A stretch of DNA of 64,000 bases from Aphelocoma coerulescens (GCF_041296385.1 NC_091019.1:9075264-9139263); one strand, 5' to 3'; shown: positions 10,901 to 25,949, numbered from the stretch's first letter. Notes: generated from the letters alone by a model not told the origin. Translations and numbers: made by a program.

Positions 10901-13900
10901 ATCATTTACTTATTTCTTTACACCAAAGTTATTAAATCTGGTGCAAAGAACGTACTTTCAGTTTGATCATTTCTCACCCAGCCTATAGGGTAGGCTGTTA
11001 CATGATATTCAGAATTCATTCTCTAAATAATTCCAGTGATGTATTACTAAGAATGGTAAGATTTTAATTGCCTTCCAGCAGTTTTAGGTTACACTTCACC
11101 CTGCACTGCATCTACAGTCTACATATGTTTAATCCCGGAGCTGTCTTCTAGCAGCAGTTTGGCAGCATTTGTCAAACAGTCGGTGTGTTAAAACTCCAAA
11201 CATGTTTCTAAGAGCCTGGTGCTAGTACTAGAGGGTTATGGCATTTTCCATATTAAGTAATGATATATATGATGGTAATCACAGTGTCTTTTCCACAACA
11301 TATTTATAAGGATCAAAACCTTCCTCTGTCACCTATTCTCATGCTAGGTCTGCTACTATGTGAAAATCTATGATTAACTCACTACAAGCAGCATCAGGTT
11401 TTAGTAGTTCAGGGGAGGGAAAGCAATGGGTCTACTCTTCTTCCTTCAGTCCTTCTCAAGCAGATCTCCATAGTTTGGTGATCATAACCAAGGAGGGATT
11501 TGGCTCAAAGGTTAATGCTCTGTTTGCTTTGCTTCATGCGATTTTGAAGACTTGGTTGGTATATTCAGCTGTGTAACTCTTTACTGTTGTTTTGAAATGA
11601 ATTAAATAGTTTGAAGAATTATTTATCTTACCAACACTTCTGTATCAACATGGCTCCTTGTTCTAGCCAATTACGATTTTCCCCTGGGAGGAGGTAGCTT
11701 GATAGCTTGCTAGTTTGATTTAAATGACTTAAATGATAAGTGGCATTTTGTTCTCATTACACTAAGAAAAGTCAATCAATATGAAGCCCATCAATGCATT
11801 AATATAAAAGCAGAAACCAAAGAAAACTGATATTAAATGGAAATTTAGGATCCATTATATTGAATACTACAACTCAGTTTCCTGAACTAGAGTTGACAAA
11901 CCACCAGTAAATGTCCAGCAGGGAGTAGTTCTGCTGTGATTATACTGACTAGATGATTTAATAGGTCTTTTTCCTCTCTAATACCTATGAACATAGGAAA
12001 ATCAATGGCAGCCCACTTAGTGGAAGTACCTTCCCTCTTTTGCATGGTTTGAGCTACCTATGCAAAGCGATGCTAACAGAGATGCTAGCTGTGTGTCAAC
12101 TCCAGGGGGAAAGCCTCATAAAGAAATTCTAGGCCAAAATCCAAAGGATTTCTTTTGAACTCTGAAAAACACCACCTCATTTCCTTTGAGTCAGGCAAAA
12201 CCTGGAGAGGAGGGAGAGGAGGGTGCCAGTTGTCGGCTGTAGAACAAGGTAGGGACCAGCTGGCAGGAGTGTGAGATCTCTTCCCAGCATCTGTTCCCCT
12301 CCCAGAGACCCTTTTGGGACACAGGTCCCTGCCAATTGGTGGAGAGAGGATGGGATTGGTATGCAGCTGCGACTAGGCACTGACGTGTCCCCCCCTTCAG
12401 GCTTCTCTTCCATTTAAGAGCCTTGAGAAAACCTAACTGAGGAATATGGTAAACAGCCCAGATATGTGGATTTATTCAGATTGGTCTTCTCCTGATCCCG
12501 GTGTCCCATGGGCTGTGGAAATGTTGTATCTGAGGAGTGGAAGCAGCTGCCCCCTCTGTGTTGCCACAGTTTTATTGTACTTTTCATTTCTGAGCTGTCA
12601 TTTCGTTTAATTTCCAGTAGATGCTACTCTACTCTAGATGCTCGCTAACCAGGAGACTTGTTCCTTACCTGAATGCCAGACCTTGACAGAAACATTTCTT
12701 TGTGTATTTTCAGAATACAGAAAAACAGTCTTAATCCATCAAAAGTTGATCAATGGTATGACATGATTAATTAACAAGCAAAAAGGAAGGAGCAGGGCCA
12801 TGCCTACCCAGTGAAACACGTAGTGAAAAGCCATTGCAGGACCGAATTGAATAATTTAAAAACATTTTAGTAAACAGTGGCAGGAATATGGAAGATCACA
12901 TTATATATCAGCAGTGCTGGTAAAAAGTATGGGTATAGGAGAAGCAATAAAATCTTGGGTTTTGGTAGTGAAATAAGGGAAAATGGAATAAAACATAATT
13001 TCTGAAACAATCTTTATGAATTAAGACAGCAAATTTGACCACAAATTGTTTTGTGTTCCCACTTACAATATTGAATGTTATTTTCACATCTTATCTTTGA
13101 CCAACTTTTACATATTTCTCTGCTTTTCTCATAAAAATAAAGTGTGTGGTGGAATCCTTTTCATTAAAGGATTTGCAGGACTTCTTGAAAAACTTTTAGG
13201 ACAAAGGACATAGTTTAGCTGAAATAAAAATAAAATTAAAAGAATATTATTATATTTTACATAATTATATACATATAATTATATATTTAAAATATTATGT
13301 ATTTTAACCCCTCTGTCCCCTGCACACTGTGCTTTGGACACAAAGCCTGCCATCCATGAGAAAGCAGGGAAAAAATCTTCTCCTAATCTGAACTGGGGCA
13401 TGCTGAAAAGAAAAGGTAAGTTCTTGTTCAAGTCTACATTCATGTTATTTGAAGTCGTACTTTTTATATTCTTGTGCTGGAAGTACTTGAAGGATAAAAG
13501 CTGATGCTAGGTGTCCCACATGAAGCAATTGTTCTACGTCAAAGGACGGAGGACAATTTCCACAGGGGCCCTGTCCCAATATCAATTCCCCATGATGTTA
13601 AAGACCAGTAGCACCCACTTGCTGACATCCCCATTCAAAACCTTTGCCCTCAGTGCAGTAAGTGCCTTAAAATTTTCTCCTGGCCTCGCATTTAAGGAGA
13701 CAGACTCATGCATTCTGACTAATAAAACAACACAGGAAATTCTGTGAAATGATGAAAAGGTAAAAAAATGAAAGGAGGAAGTGTTGGTCAAATCTAAAGG
13801 GAATATTAATAAATGGTGCCAAGCAAAGTTTTACCAACATTGTTTATTTCCATAGCAATTAATCTCAAAAGTCTTGGCCTTTTTATCTCCCCATGATAAT

Positions 13901-16900
13901 TATTCCAGTAAATTTTAAAGTAAATGGCAGCATTAACTTAATCTTTTATTTAGCTAATAGGAAAAGGTTGCATTAGAGCTTTCCTGGAATAAATGTGAAT
14001 GTTCTTTAAACTGAATGCATAATGGCAACTCCCCATTCAGCTGCAAAATGCACTAAATATGGCTTTGTCATATCTTGAGCTTTTATGTCAAGTGTCACAT
14101 TATTTGACCTAATTCTTCAAGTTCTAGTTGATCAAATCATGCTGTTTTGTGAAAATCTCAGCTTTTAATAGAGGAATAATGGTTTCCTGATAGCTACAGA
14201 GAAAATCTTAATTCCAACAGCTCTAAAAGCAAGTATGAGGAACCTCAGCATCTATGGTTAAAAAAATTAACAGAGCTTCAGTTCTATACTTTGGGGATCT
14301 ACAACGGTGAGCATTACACATAGTGTAGGTGTGTGGGAAAACACCCTTACTACATACAGAATGAGGGAAAATGATTCAGGTCAGGCCCCCTTTACCTGAG
14401 TAGCCATCTTTTGAGGCTGAATGCCTGAACCTGGGGATATTCTTTTCCAGGTACCATTACATATCCAGGCTGTAATGCTACTCAAGAGTGCTGCTGAAGC
14501 TTATGGGAGGGATTCAGCTCTATTAAGCCAAGATTAATTTAACTCCAACAGTCTTATTTGTGCACCTGATAAGCTTTAATGACAATGTTTCAGGCAAGGC
14601 TGTAACATGCACCCTGTAACTTGGCTTCCTTCTGCACGCTCATCACTACTGTTTATCACTGTCCTGTTGAACCCTGGTCCTTGCCCACCCCAGTTCCAAA
14701 TCAGTTTGTTTCTCATTTGAACTTTAGCTGCTTGAAAAATAATGTCAACAGAAATCCCAGTGGAGGCAAGCTTTGCAAACAGGATGCTGTTGCTTTGCAT
14801 AGGAGATAGTATTTTTTGAACATTTCTCGTGAGAACTGCAAGTAGACATCAGGAAAAGGATGACTAAGAAAGCATCTCAAGAAGCAGGGCATACGCACAT
14901 CAGGGGTACCACATGGCATAGTCATAGTACAAATTACAAACACATAGTCCTGTGCAGACCAGAGCCACCCCAGCACTGGCTCTGCTGTTACCTGCTGGTC
15001 CTTCATGGTGCCCCCCACATCCCAAGGCCGCCCTCTCCCCTGCTGCTGGCCACAGGGGCTTCAAATGGGGCAAAGACAAGGGAAATGGATCCTGCAAGCA
15101 CACCATGAACATCAGAAGATTGACATCACCATGCTCCAGCTGAGCTGCATGCAGAGATGGAGGGTGCAGATCCAAGGGTACAACACAAGAGTCTGTTTCC
15201 ATGTGTCCTTGCAGTGCTGGACTAGACGAAAAGAGGGTAGATGGCCATTGGCAGCCCTTGGGGTACCACAGGTGCCTGGGCAGCGCCATCCGTGCCCTAT
15301 CCCCTGCAGCACTGGCCCAGAGGGCTCAGGTTCAGCCTGCTGGCACTGCTGTCACCTCTTTCCAACCACAAAGCCAGGTGCCTCCTCATTCAAAACCTTG
15401 AAAACACTCTGTTTCCTCATTGTAGTGCAGGGAAGGGTGACACATGAGTTTTCTCATTTTCTTTCAAATGAAAGATGATGGGCCAGTTTGTTAGAGAAAG
15501 GGGATGTGGCAATTCTGCCGTTACTTTGCTGTGAGAGCTCTAGTGAATCCCTTAAACACTCTATGCTGAGCTTACCCAGCCGTAAGACACATGGAGACCT
15601 CATAGCAGTATTCTGAGAAGAACTGCAATTTCAGATTCTCCAGGGTAAACTGCTAAAACAGGGCAGAGCGTTGTGATTTATTGATGATTTCTTCAGCATT
15701 TAACATTTCCCACAGGCCATGGTTCAGCTAGGAAAGATGGAAGATGCCACAGTTGTGATCTTTTTCCCTTCCATGCAAATGGTAACCTAGACAATATGCA
15801 AACACATCTGCCTAAATCAAAGCAGAATTTTCATCCTCACCTGTCCCTGCTCAGGCACAAAAGTTGGCAGCAATTAGGGAGGTTCAGAAATCAAAGATGG
15901 AAAGAAAGATGAGAGGCACACAAGTGCATATTTAGATAAGATACAGTTGGTATAGGAAAAGAATCTTTCTTGAAAGGTCGCCTAATCCACTAGGAAAAAC
16001 AAAGAAGTACTTATTGTTATTATTTATTCCATTTTCATGAAAATATTTTTAGCACAAAGAGATACTTATTCTTCCACCTTCTTTGGTATCTCTGTGAGAC
16101 ATTAATTCTCAAGTGATAAATGATAAACTGAATGAGACTTTTCCAGAAAAATGGAAGAGATGGGACTTATGCCTCAGTTATCCTATAGTTAAACCAGCAA
16201 TTACGGTCTCTACTATCTAAACCCTATGGGTTTGGGTTTTTTGCTTTACAGCTGGATGCAGCATAAACAACATCCTTTGTACATTTCTGACAGTGGTTCT
16301 AATTGACCATGGCATTGATTAGCTGCATGCAGGTGGTTGAGGGTTTCCTCTGAAAAGTTTTTGATACCTCATTATAGTGTGGATGAAAGCAGCAAGCGCT
16401 CATGGCTGACGCGGCTAACATTTCAGCTGTTACTCTACACTAACCCAATGGTTTTTTACACCCTTTTCATCCCCACACCTGAACTAGTTAGAGTGTGATG
16501 CTGAACACAGGCCAGTTTGGATGAGAGGGATGGGACTGCAGCCCTGGCTCCCCACATGTCCTGTTCTCAATTCAGGTGACCTTACCAAGCAGATATAGAG
16601 CCAGGTAACTGCAAAGCCAGCAGCTGGCACTTTGGAACCCCAAATTTGAGTTTCTGGGTAAGGCAAATTGCTGCAGCAGTAGCAGGATTATTTTTCTATT
16701 TTTTAATATTTATTTTAAACTCATTTCTGTGTGTATGTTGGTCTGTCAGGAGCAGCATGAAGCAAATGCTTTTGCATAATTGTGTATTATAGCTTGGAGT
16801 CAAAGCTGGTGCGTGGGTGGGGAGGGACTGGTTACACATCTCCAACAGGAACCCTAACGGATGTTGTAACAGCCACATGAAGAAAACATCTGCTCATTAG

Positions 16901-17003
16901 CAAAGCTGCTCCATTTCAGACACTGAGAGCACGCAAGCACCAACAAGCCCTGAATAGAGGCTGCTCATATCTAAATCCCCATGTCATTGTTTGGCCACCC
17001 GTG

Positions 17004-17020
17004 CCCCCCCCCCCCCCCCC
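17004..17020 (+). repeat. Poly-C tract (17 bases)
   Basis: An uninterrupted run of 17 C, flanked by GTG and AGC. A similar run of 15 C lies at 35311-35325. Such tracts are prone to length variation and sequencing error, so the exact lengths should not be trusted. Confidence 0.9.
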
Positions 17021-20000
17021 AGCTTCTAGCTAACCCTCTACACTCAGCAGCATCCCCTGGTCTGCAAGTCAATACAATATTCCAAGAGGATTTTTTTCCC
17101 CTGGCTGGCTGCACTGCTCACATTTCTTTTTTTCCTTCTTGCAAACACACCCAGCTACCAGCATCTTCCCCAGTTTCTCTGACTTTTCTTTCCAGTTGTT
17201 GTGTCTAGTGGCCTCCAACATGCTAAATCTTAGCCATTTCTTCCCAAAGCCAAGGGAAGGCGATTTTCCATCCACTTCCCCTGTTGCTCCTTTCTGGGGC
17301 AAATCCTGTCCCCTCTGCCAGAAATGGCTTTGTCCCATTTTTTAATTTGTGGGAAGCTGTTAGTGAGTCTTACTTCCTTGGTGAAGCACACACTTATGCA
17401 GCTCCCTGCCTCCCCTAAATGTCCTGCAAGCTGTCTCACACCTGCTTCATCCATGCCGATGGGCTCTCTGGTGGTTTCTTGTGGAGGGAGAGCGACTTTT
17501 CCCTGGGATGGTCTGTGCCTGTGATCAGGTTTCTGTGGTGGCCCTGGCTGTGAAGCACCCTGGGCTCTCCTTCGAGTGAAGAGGTAGAGAAACAAAAGGA
17601 GAGAAGCAGAACCAAGAGAATGAGATCAGTGATGGTGTGATCACAAAGAGGCACCAGTTAATTATCCGTGGGGATTTTTGGACAGGTAATACCAACTCCT
17701 CATATTTTTCCCAAGTCCCCAGTTAGTTGCTGATGAGAGCCAGACACTTGGTTCCTCATGTGTATCCATCTGGTCACACAGCTTTGGATTAGAGTATCTG
17801 TGGGAAGTGAGCACACATAGCGCTGGATGCTGACTGTCCAAACACAAAGTGCAGGAACTACTTCGCCTTGTGTGCCCAGCTCTGTCCAGGGGTGGGCTGG
17901 ATCCAGGGACTTCAAAGATGTCACATTTGCTTGCCAGACCAGAAAAAAGAAAGTCTGGAGCCCATATTTTCCATCATTTCAAGTCTGAAGTGTACTTGAG
18001 AAGTCTGAAGTCTTTGACAGGATTCTATACTTGTAGAGGGGGATTTTATTTTGAACATCCTTTAAATACTTTATGGGTAGGAGTAGTTCCAGTTTTGGAG
18101 TGGTACATGTTTTCTGATAAATAAAATCAGCCTATGGTGTGGACCTTTGCATTGGTAATCAATACAGCATTTATCTGCATTAGTGACTCACACAGCCTGT
18201 CACATAGGCTTTGTTCAGTTATTTAATGTAAGGTTGTATTTATATTACCAAATATTTACATTGTAGATATTTTAACATCAGTGAACAGATATTTTGCAAT
18301 ACGTAATTTATTAAAGAATAGAGTTTTGCATCCTCTGACATGCTGCAGTCTTCATAAAAATGTCTCTCAAAATGAAAAAGTTTTTGGCATCTCAAAATAT
18401 TGCTCATCTCAAAAGATAGAAAACTGTAGGTCAGAAGTATGGTGGTAATAGCTGAAAGAAACACTTTTCCTAATCAAATTTGTGTTTAACCAAATCCTGT
18501 TACACTTCCTGATCCAAATGATGTCATTTGCTCAAATTCTTCTCCCAGGTACACTTTTTATGCCTAGAATAGATCTGCATCTAAGGAATAACACTGTGTT
18601 TGCTGCATTGTAGACCAAGCTGGCCCAAAAGACAGATCCGTATGCCTGCCATGTGAGGAGAAAAGGCAGAGTTTTGTCTCTGCAACTTAAATTTTGTATT
18701 TTGAATACAAGTTCTTGTAATTTCCTAGTTAGACAGTAATCATAGCTTTGGCAGAAAATCTTTTCTGTTTGTGCTTTGTTTTGTGTTGTTTTGAAATATA
18801 CATGTACAACAGAGTTCAACAAAAACACATTGCAAAACACTGCCTGATCCTAAAGGTAAATCCTTAAGTGACTCTTTATTGGGACCTGGCAATGCTTAGG
18901 GACAGAGGTAGGAAAACCCCCTCCTGGGTAATGACACAAACCTCTGGGTACAATCTATAGGACACAAAGAGGCAAAAATAGATGGTGGCCACAGACCTGA
19001 ACCAGAGCAGAAGGTCTGTGCTCTGTTTGGTGGAGGATGAAAACTGTTGGGTGGAACAAGCTCATTTGCTTCAAAGCAAAATGGCAATTCCCAGCCAGCC
19101 ATGCAGCTGCAGGACATCTGCCCGTGTCCAGGCGTGGAGCCCTGTGGCTGGCAACCTGCTGGTAAAATATAATCAGCAACATTCTGAGCAACAACAACAA
19201 CAGCAAAATGGCAAAACCTAATGGGAGAGTAGAGCCAGGGAGCTCAGCTGTGCCTGAGGCCATGTGAAGTCTGTAGCACCACAGAGACACAGCAGGTTTC
19301 TCATCCCTGCTGGATCCCCTAGGCTGGCTGTAGCTCAAATACATCTATGTAAATCCAAAACAAACCACTGGCCTGACTTTAATTTACTAGAAAGGCAAAC
19401 TCACACAACTTCAGAGCATGAAGACCAAAGCAGTGGAAAGGAGTTACATGTGGTTGTTTGCAGGCCCCAGGAGACAGCTCTACACCCCATGCCCTCTGAA
19501 CAGCCTCCTAGACCAGACAAGGTCTCACTCAATCGTCCTCTGGAGTCAGTGGTCACTGGGGTTGAAATCCACAAAGGCACACACCACACTGGGGTCAAGG
19601 CCCCTATGCCAGTGACATGGGGTTTTTTCCATGTTACTCTGCAAGAGCAGAAGTACATTTCTGAGGAAGTGCACACAAAATGTAATCACCAATGTGGCCA
19701 CCCTCATGCTTGACCTCCAGTGGTGGCCAAGTCCCCAGTTTTCCCAAGTCACAGGATGGGGATGGAAATGGGGCAATTTTATGGCAATTGCCTCCCAGAC
19801 TACTCCTCTGCCAGTCTTCATCCCAAGTTTCTCCTGAGCTGAAACTGATTCTGCCCAGAACGACTTCTGCTAGAATTATTCTCTATTGATTTATTGAGTG
19901 CTCTTTAATCCTCCCACTAAATTCAGTAGAGACTGTGCTTTTCAAAGGCAGAATTAGGCTCTGTGATTAAGGAAAAATTGCCCTATTTAAAGGAGAGAAA

Positions 20001-23000
20001 AACAAAAGCTCCAAGAAAGAATATTTGCAGAGGTCTCTGGGCTTGCAGCTTTGTTCTGCAATGCTCCAACACATCACTGCATAGGTGTTCATTTCATTAG
20101 TCTGGCTCCAAACTGTAAATTACACCATAGATACAGCCCAACTCAATGCCTGATTCATACTTTATTAGAGACATTGCACCAACTCTTAGAAACCATAGGT
20201 GTTGTGCTACGAAGCACAGAACAGAATATTGTGTTTCTTAAAGGAATTTATGATGTGACCATTGCATAAGTAGTGGATTGCAGAGCTCTAATGTCATCTT
20301 AGGCTACAGAAACCCTTTATTTCAGGATCTCTTCATATTAATGTATTGCCTTGGAAGTTCAAGCAAGGCAGTCCATCCACTATTTTCAGTGACAGATAGG
20401 GCTAATTAGCTCATATAACTATTGTTTGCACTACTTTATTTCCATTGTTCCTCCAACTTTCCATGCAGGCAACAATTACAAAGCTGTAAGGACATGCAGA
20501 ATTATGCCTGGCATCTCTGGTTTAATTAGAGAAAACACAGACAAGAGCAGCGCTGCTACTGCTAACTGCAGATGCCTACCTGACAGATTTACTGAGGGAT
20601 TTCATGTGTTTGTCTGCCTTTCTTCTGTGTCCCACACTGTGCAAGATGAATTTAACAGTTGGCAAAAAGGGTCCTGTGGTCCCTTGTGGGCTTGTCAGGC
20701 TCACTGAAATAAAATACCTGACTATCAAGGCCTCAATGCATACAGTCATATGAAGATTTTTATCTTTTTGGGAAGCTAACAGTAATGCATATTCTAAGGG
20801 AAAACACAAACTGATGCTTTCCTTCCATTCGCCTCTTCCAAGCCTTTGCCCTGTTTTCCCCTAGAAAACAAAGCTGCTATTTGGCACTTCAGGTGATGAA
20901 TTTCTGTTTCACAAGATAGCTTGTTTGCAACAAGACTTCTGAAAACAGGGACATGGCTTATTCATCCTGAAGCACTGAGCTGAGATTACCATTGTCAGTA
21001 TTTAGGCACAGGGTCATCTATGTCTTGCAGTGAGCCAACAAGAAGTTGTTTGATACCTACTACTGCACACCAGGGCAAGGCAAGCGGGTAGCAGGATCCT
21101 CTTTGTTTCCCTCTCCTGCCATCATGACAGCTCTTCAGTGGAGACCTGTGCAGCTCAGCGGAATGCACCAGCAGCTATTAGCAAGATTGAATGGGCATGT
21201 CTGAACTTACATCCCCTGAAATGGGGAATTGAGTGATCCACGCCAGCACAGCTGGCAACAAGGAGGGGGAACTCAAATGAAAAGAAGGGTAAGATAATAT
21301 GGCTGTTTTGAAAAGTTCAGCTGTGTCTGAGTGAGACTTCCTCTGTACCCTTCAGAATTAAACAGCCAGACAGTAGCATCTCCAAGATCAATTTACTCAA
21401 ATCCAGGAGACTAGTGGTCAAAATCTATAACACGCTGGGAGGTGATTTGACATTAGGAGACACAACCACACATCACCTCGTTGCTGCAGCCCAGCACTGG
21501 CAATCACCTGCTAGCAGAGATCTGCACTTACATCAGCACATCCTTTTGGCTGCACCCTTGAGAGCAGTAGCTACCACGAGGCAAAAAAGGGTATTAATTT
21601 ACAAGGTGATGCAGTGATTTTATTTTTTTGAAATAAATGTACTTGTGTTGCTGAGACTGTTCTTGCTCCCCAGGTGGCCTGCACTACACAGGGACATCAA
21701 GGACAGATATTTTGCTTAGCCCAAGAATAAAGCAAACCAGAGGGACTAAGAGAAAAAAAAATGCTGCACAGTTTAAGTTTCTTGTAGCTAAACAGGACTT
21801 TAGGTATGCATTTGTTGCTGAATGGCAAAGGTGGGGATGTCCTGCCTGCTGCTGTGAAAAGGGGAAGCAGCAGTATATCACCTGCACTTTGCTCTCAACA
21901 AAGCTCACTATATTTATTCTTTTTGTATTTCTCAAAGCTTTTTTGGGTACATCCTTTCATTCAATTTTACAGCTGTACCAATCCCTGTGTGTAAGAGCAG
22001 AGTGTACATCTAGGAGTGAAAGGGCCTCATTGGCCTGTTTCATGGAAGTAAATGGTGACATTGGCAGCACTATTTTTTAACAGAAGCATGGTCACACATA
22101 CTTATATTGTCTTGAAATAACAGATTCTCAAGGTTGGAGTCCAAATATAGTGGAACTTCTATGAAGGACCATGTTGGGGTTAGAGAAAAAATGAGTCTCC
22201 CAGCAGAATGGTCTTTAAAGGTCAGAAAAAACTATAACTGGAAACCTTCTTAAGATCATTTAAAACCCTGAGTGTGGATGACAGTTGAAGGAATATTTAG
22301 TACACTAGGTATCTGCACCCCTATTTAGAATCTGAGCAGTTTTAAAGGCTGTTATAATTAACATAACACAGGAGGAGAAGACAGCTTGGTTTACATACAT
22401 GAACTGCAGTTCGAACTTTGAAGGCTTAAGCTACACCAGATTTTTTTTTAATAAAGGGGAGGAGGGGACAGTATAAAGAAAGGATTCTTTTAGCAAAGGG
22501 AAACAGTTTCAGAGTGTAGATTCATGACATGCTGTTTCTGGAAGTGCAAAACTGCACTCCCAGCAGGACATATCCTTCCTTGTAACCCATCCCTTTGCTG
22601 GCAGAGGCAGAAAAGAGGATTTAGGCAAGAAGCCTGACAGCTCTGTGCCAAATCCTCCTCCTCATCTCTGAAATCCCTGCATGAGCAAACTGGCAGTGGT
22701 TGTTCAGATGAGATCAGCAGTGTCTGCTGCAAGCTGAGGCAGTGGAGGACTCTCGGCAGCAGGGAAGCCCTTGCTGCCTGCCTGGTCCTCCCAGGGACTG
22801 GCAATTACTGGGAATTGCCACTCCTTGTTCCCTCTGCACATTATTCCTACAGAGCAAGGACTGCAGCAACAGGTGGAGTGGCTGCAATCCTGCATGGAGT
22901 CAACAACACAGCAGCAGCCTGACCATCAGAGACAAGTGAGCACCACCAACAGCGATTTTACAGCTAGATAAATACATATACATATGTGTGACTTCAGTAT

Positions 23001-23810
23001 GGAGAATAGAGCAGGTCACAGGCAGGTTTTAGAGACTCAGCCTTGTACAGCAAAGCAAAACCCAGAAGCTACGTGCCATTTTTCTCAGTAGAGAAAGGTT
23101 GGTGTAGCAAAGAGCAGTTTACTTCCAAGTGTTTTCTGCCACTGTCTGACAGGATTTAAAAGACTTGAAAGACTTTCCAGAAGCATTTTGAATTCCACAG
23201 GTGAATCCAGATCTTGCCTGGAAAAGCAGGACCCACTTGTGCTATCTCCAGTCCTTCTCCCGTAGGCATCAAAAGAAAGCTATCACTTTAAATTCTCTGA
23301 TTTATAGCAAAACCACAGTCTCTGAGTACCCAAAATGGTAGCAAGCTGTTTTAAAAAACCAAACTCTACCTATAAAAGAAAGTCTCAGAAAAGAAAATAA
23401 AATCTCCTCCTCTTCCCAAACACCCCCTACAGAAACTTCCTGACTTTAAAATTCCAATTCCTTCATAAGGTCAGATATCGGTGCTCTTTATATTTACTCA
23501 AAACAAATGAATCAATTACTTTTTCATTTTAATTGACCGGCCAGAAGGTGTCCTCTCAATGAGGACCTAACTGGGGGAAAGAGCCTGTGGAAACAGTGTA
23601 TTAGATCCACCTGGGACAAACTGAAATAAACATCCTCCCCCTCTTCAATGTAGCCTTCACTTCTATTCAAAAATCTTCTTTTACTGCTTTTTATTATTTT
23701 TTTGCTGAGTAATTTTAAAGTCTAGCTATGTATCTTTTTTTTTTTTGCTCCAAGTGAGAAAAGCCATGGAAATACCTTTGTTTTCCCCTATAGAGGTAGG
23801 ACTCAGTAGA

Positions 23811-23850
23811 GTGGATGGATGGATGCATGGATGGATGCATGGATGGATGG
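23811..23850 (+). repeat. (TGGA)n microsatellite with GCA interruptions
   Basis: About nine TGGA-type tetramers, twice interrupted by TGCA. It lies in intergenic DNA about 1 kb beyond the predicted end of the BDNF transcript and is probably length-variable. Confidence 0.85.
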
Positions 23851-24804
23851 TTAGCACCTCTATCTTCCTCTGTAGCTCAAATATGTTGAGTGTGTGCATT
23901 TCATTCCCTAGGCACCCATGTCATATAATCAACATGTTTAATAAGCTAAAGCAACTTCTCTGTCCTACCTCAGGGAGGAGGCAGAGTCCAAGCAGAGCCA
24001 GCTCCTGCAGTCAGGAGCAGGCACACGGCATGGTCAAAACATAGGTCTGTTCATCCACACCCCAAATATTTTAGTATTCATTACTGCTTCTGTTAGCTTA
24101 TTTCAAGATGACAATAAAGAAAGCAATGTGCATGCATGTGTGTTTAATATAAATTACAATCTGCAGAAGCAGCATTTCCTCAGTTTTTGTGAGATACTGC
24201 TGGTGCTGGGCTCTTGAAAAATCTGCAGCAATAGAGTTTTTTGTAAGCGTTTGGGTTTGTGCTCCCCCCCGCCCCACCTCTCAAAGTATATGAAAGTTTT
24301 CTACTCATGATGAGGATTTATTGATTATAGCATTTATAGGATTTATAGGGCTATGGGATAATTAAATATACAGGCTTGGCAGTTTTAGTAGAGAATATTC
24401 TTTTAGAAATGCTAACAAGATGTTAAATCCAAGGAATTCCACTCCTAGTACTCTGTAGGGTCATAAATCAGTGCAGGGGATATAAATGTAAGTGACACCA
24501 TTTAAAAGTCAGGTACATGACTACAGCTATTGAGTTTATGTCTCACTTATCCCTTAGTAACTAAGGGTAGAAACTCCCTCCCCCTCATATCCATTACACT
24601 CTTTATTTTATACTTGAGTAAAACCATGTATGTGTCATTCATGGGCTTTTAGTTCATGAGGATTTTTGTGCTAGAATTAAATGGAAATACATAATTCTGT
24701 GAGTATCCCCAACTTTTATGCAAAGTAAGTTCTTGCTATCCCTTCCCTCCCGATGCTAACTGTCCAGCTATGAAACAGGGAGCTATCTGCCCTCCGAGTG
24801 AGAT

Positions 24805-24810
24805 TTTATT
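24805..24810 (-). terminator. BDNF: Candidate distal poly(A) signal of BDNF
   Basis: AATAAA on the minus strand, about 130 bases past the last block recognisable from the mammalian 3' UTR. Cleavage would fall near 24785. Competing signals for shorter long forms are AATAAA at 25631-25626 and another near 25700, and a weak TATAAA at 24931-24926. Which is used needs 3'-end sequencing. Confidence 0.45.
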
Positions 24811-25949
24811 GCTAAAATAGAGTAAAAATTGTTTTTAAACAAATAACACACATCTTTATAGTAAAACTCAAGTTTGTTTTACAATTAGAGAAAAGAGTCA
24901 CATGGTCCCCCAAAAAACCCCGAGTTTTATATATATATGTATTTCGAAAATATATTTAAAAACATAAAAAACTCTAGTTAAACATATATTATGTTAATCA
25001 GTACACTTAAATATAGCGTAATTATATTTACAATATGATGCAGTTGCTTTTAAATTTTAATGCCAATTTCAGTATTTTCCCCAAAAAACATAAAATTATA
25101 TAAATATACAATAAATATTTATGTTACACAAGATGAATAATAGAGAACAAGGCCACAGACATGAACTTACAGTTGCAAGAGTCTTTAACACAGCACTAGG
25201 CCTGCTGACATGCATGATATACTTCTGTCACAGACAGACCACAGCAAGAGTTTAAGTGATATGAAGGAAAACCAACCTGCCCCTCTCTGTCTCTGTTTTA
25301 ACTACAACATGCCCAGCTTGTGACCAGGTCAGGCACGGGAGAGCCATGGGACTGCAGGTTAATTGCCAGTTTCACTTTCTATCAATAAGTATAGAATTGG
25401 CATGTTATGGGGAATATCACTCTGGGTGTAGTTACTAGACACAGTTCTCTAGGTTCTCAGCTCCATCCCTTAGTCCCCCCCCACCTACATGGGCTGTCCT
25501 TTACCCCTCTGAACCTACCAGCCCACTGTTCTAATTCTGCCACACCTGCACCACACCTTTACTGTGCCAGGTGAGGATTTATAAGTAAAAGATACAGTCA
25601 TAGCTAACTTTGGGAAGTAAGGAACTTTATTTCTAGCATGATTTATGCATTAACACTTCTCTTTTGGAAATTCAATTTTTTGAACTAGTAGTTATTTTAT
25701 TCCTGTATCTGAATTAGACTACTGTCAGATCCTAGCTATCTTTTTTTTTCCAGTCTAGATGAGTGATTTGTTATTCCCACATCAGCATCATCCTTTCCTT
25801 AAAAGCAACCAACCCTTGTTTTGAGAGGAGCCAACATTATACCGCTTCTCTGCTGCAGATTAGGAGTATTGCTGAGAATAGCTCCTGACTCATGTTGGGT
25901 TTACTAAATGCAAATTACAATACACACACAGGTACTGGCCCCAGGGGAA

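Larger units (their letters stand above)
4970..24780. other. Intergenic DNA downstream of BDNF; no supportable gene
   Basis: About 20 kb of AT-rich single-copy sequence. All open frames are short (mostly 60-130 codons), overlap on opposite strands and match no family I recognise. The densest cluster, at 14.9-15.5 kb, has three or more overlapping frames on both strands and reads as chance. Small features seen are a 14-bp direct repeat (9282-9295 and 9303-9316), an AT-rich palindromic stretch near 13240-13305, a C17 run (17004-17020), a CAA-rich stretch near 19188-19205 and a TGGA array (23811-23850). Conserved enhancers may exist here but cannot be seen without a comparison. Confidence 0.6.

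Noticed and set aside
14900..15478. Cluster of overlapping frames of up to 157 codons
   Set aside because: At least three frames overlap on both strands with no recognisable protein. A slightly higher GC segment explains the lack of stops.
23811..23850. CRISPR-like direct repeat
   Set aside because: A simple TGGA microsatellite in a vertebrate genome, with no spacers.
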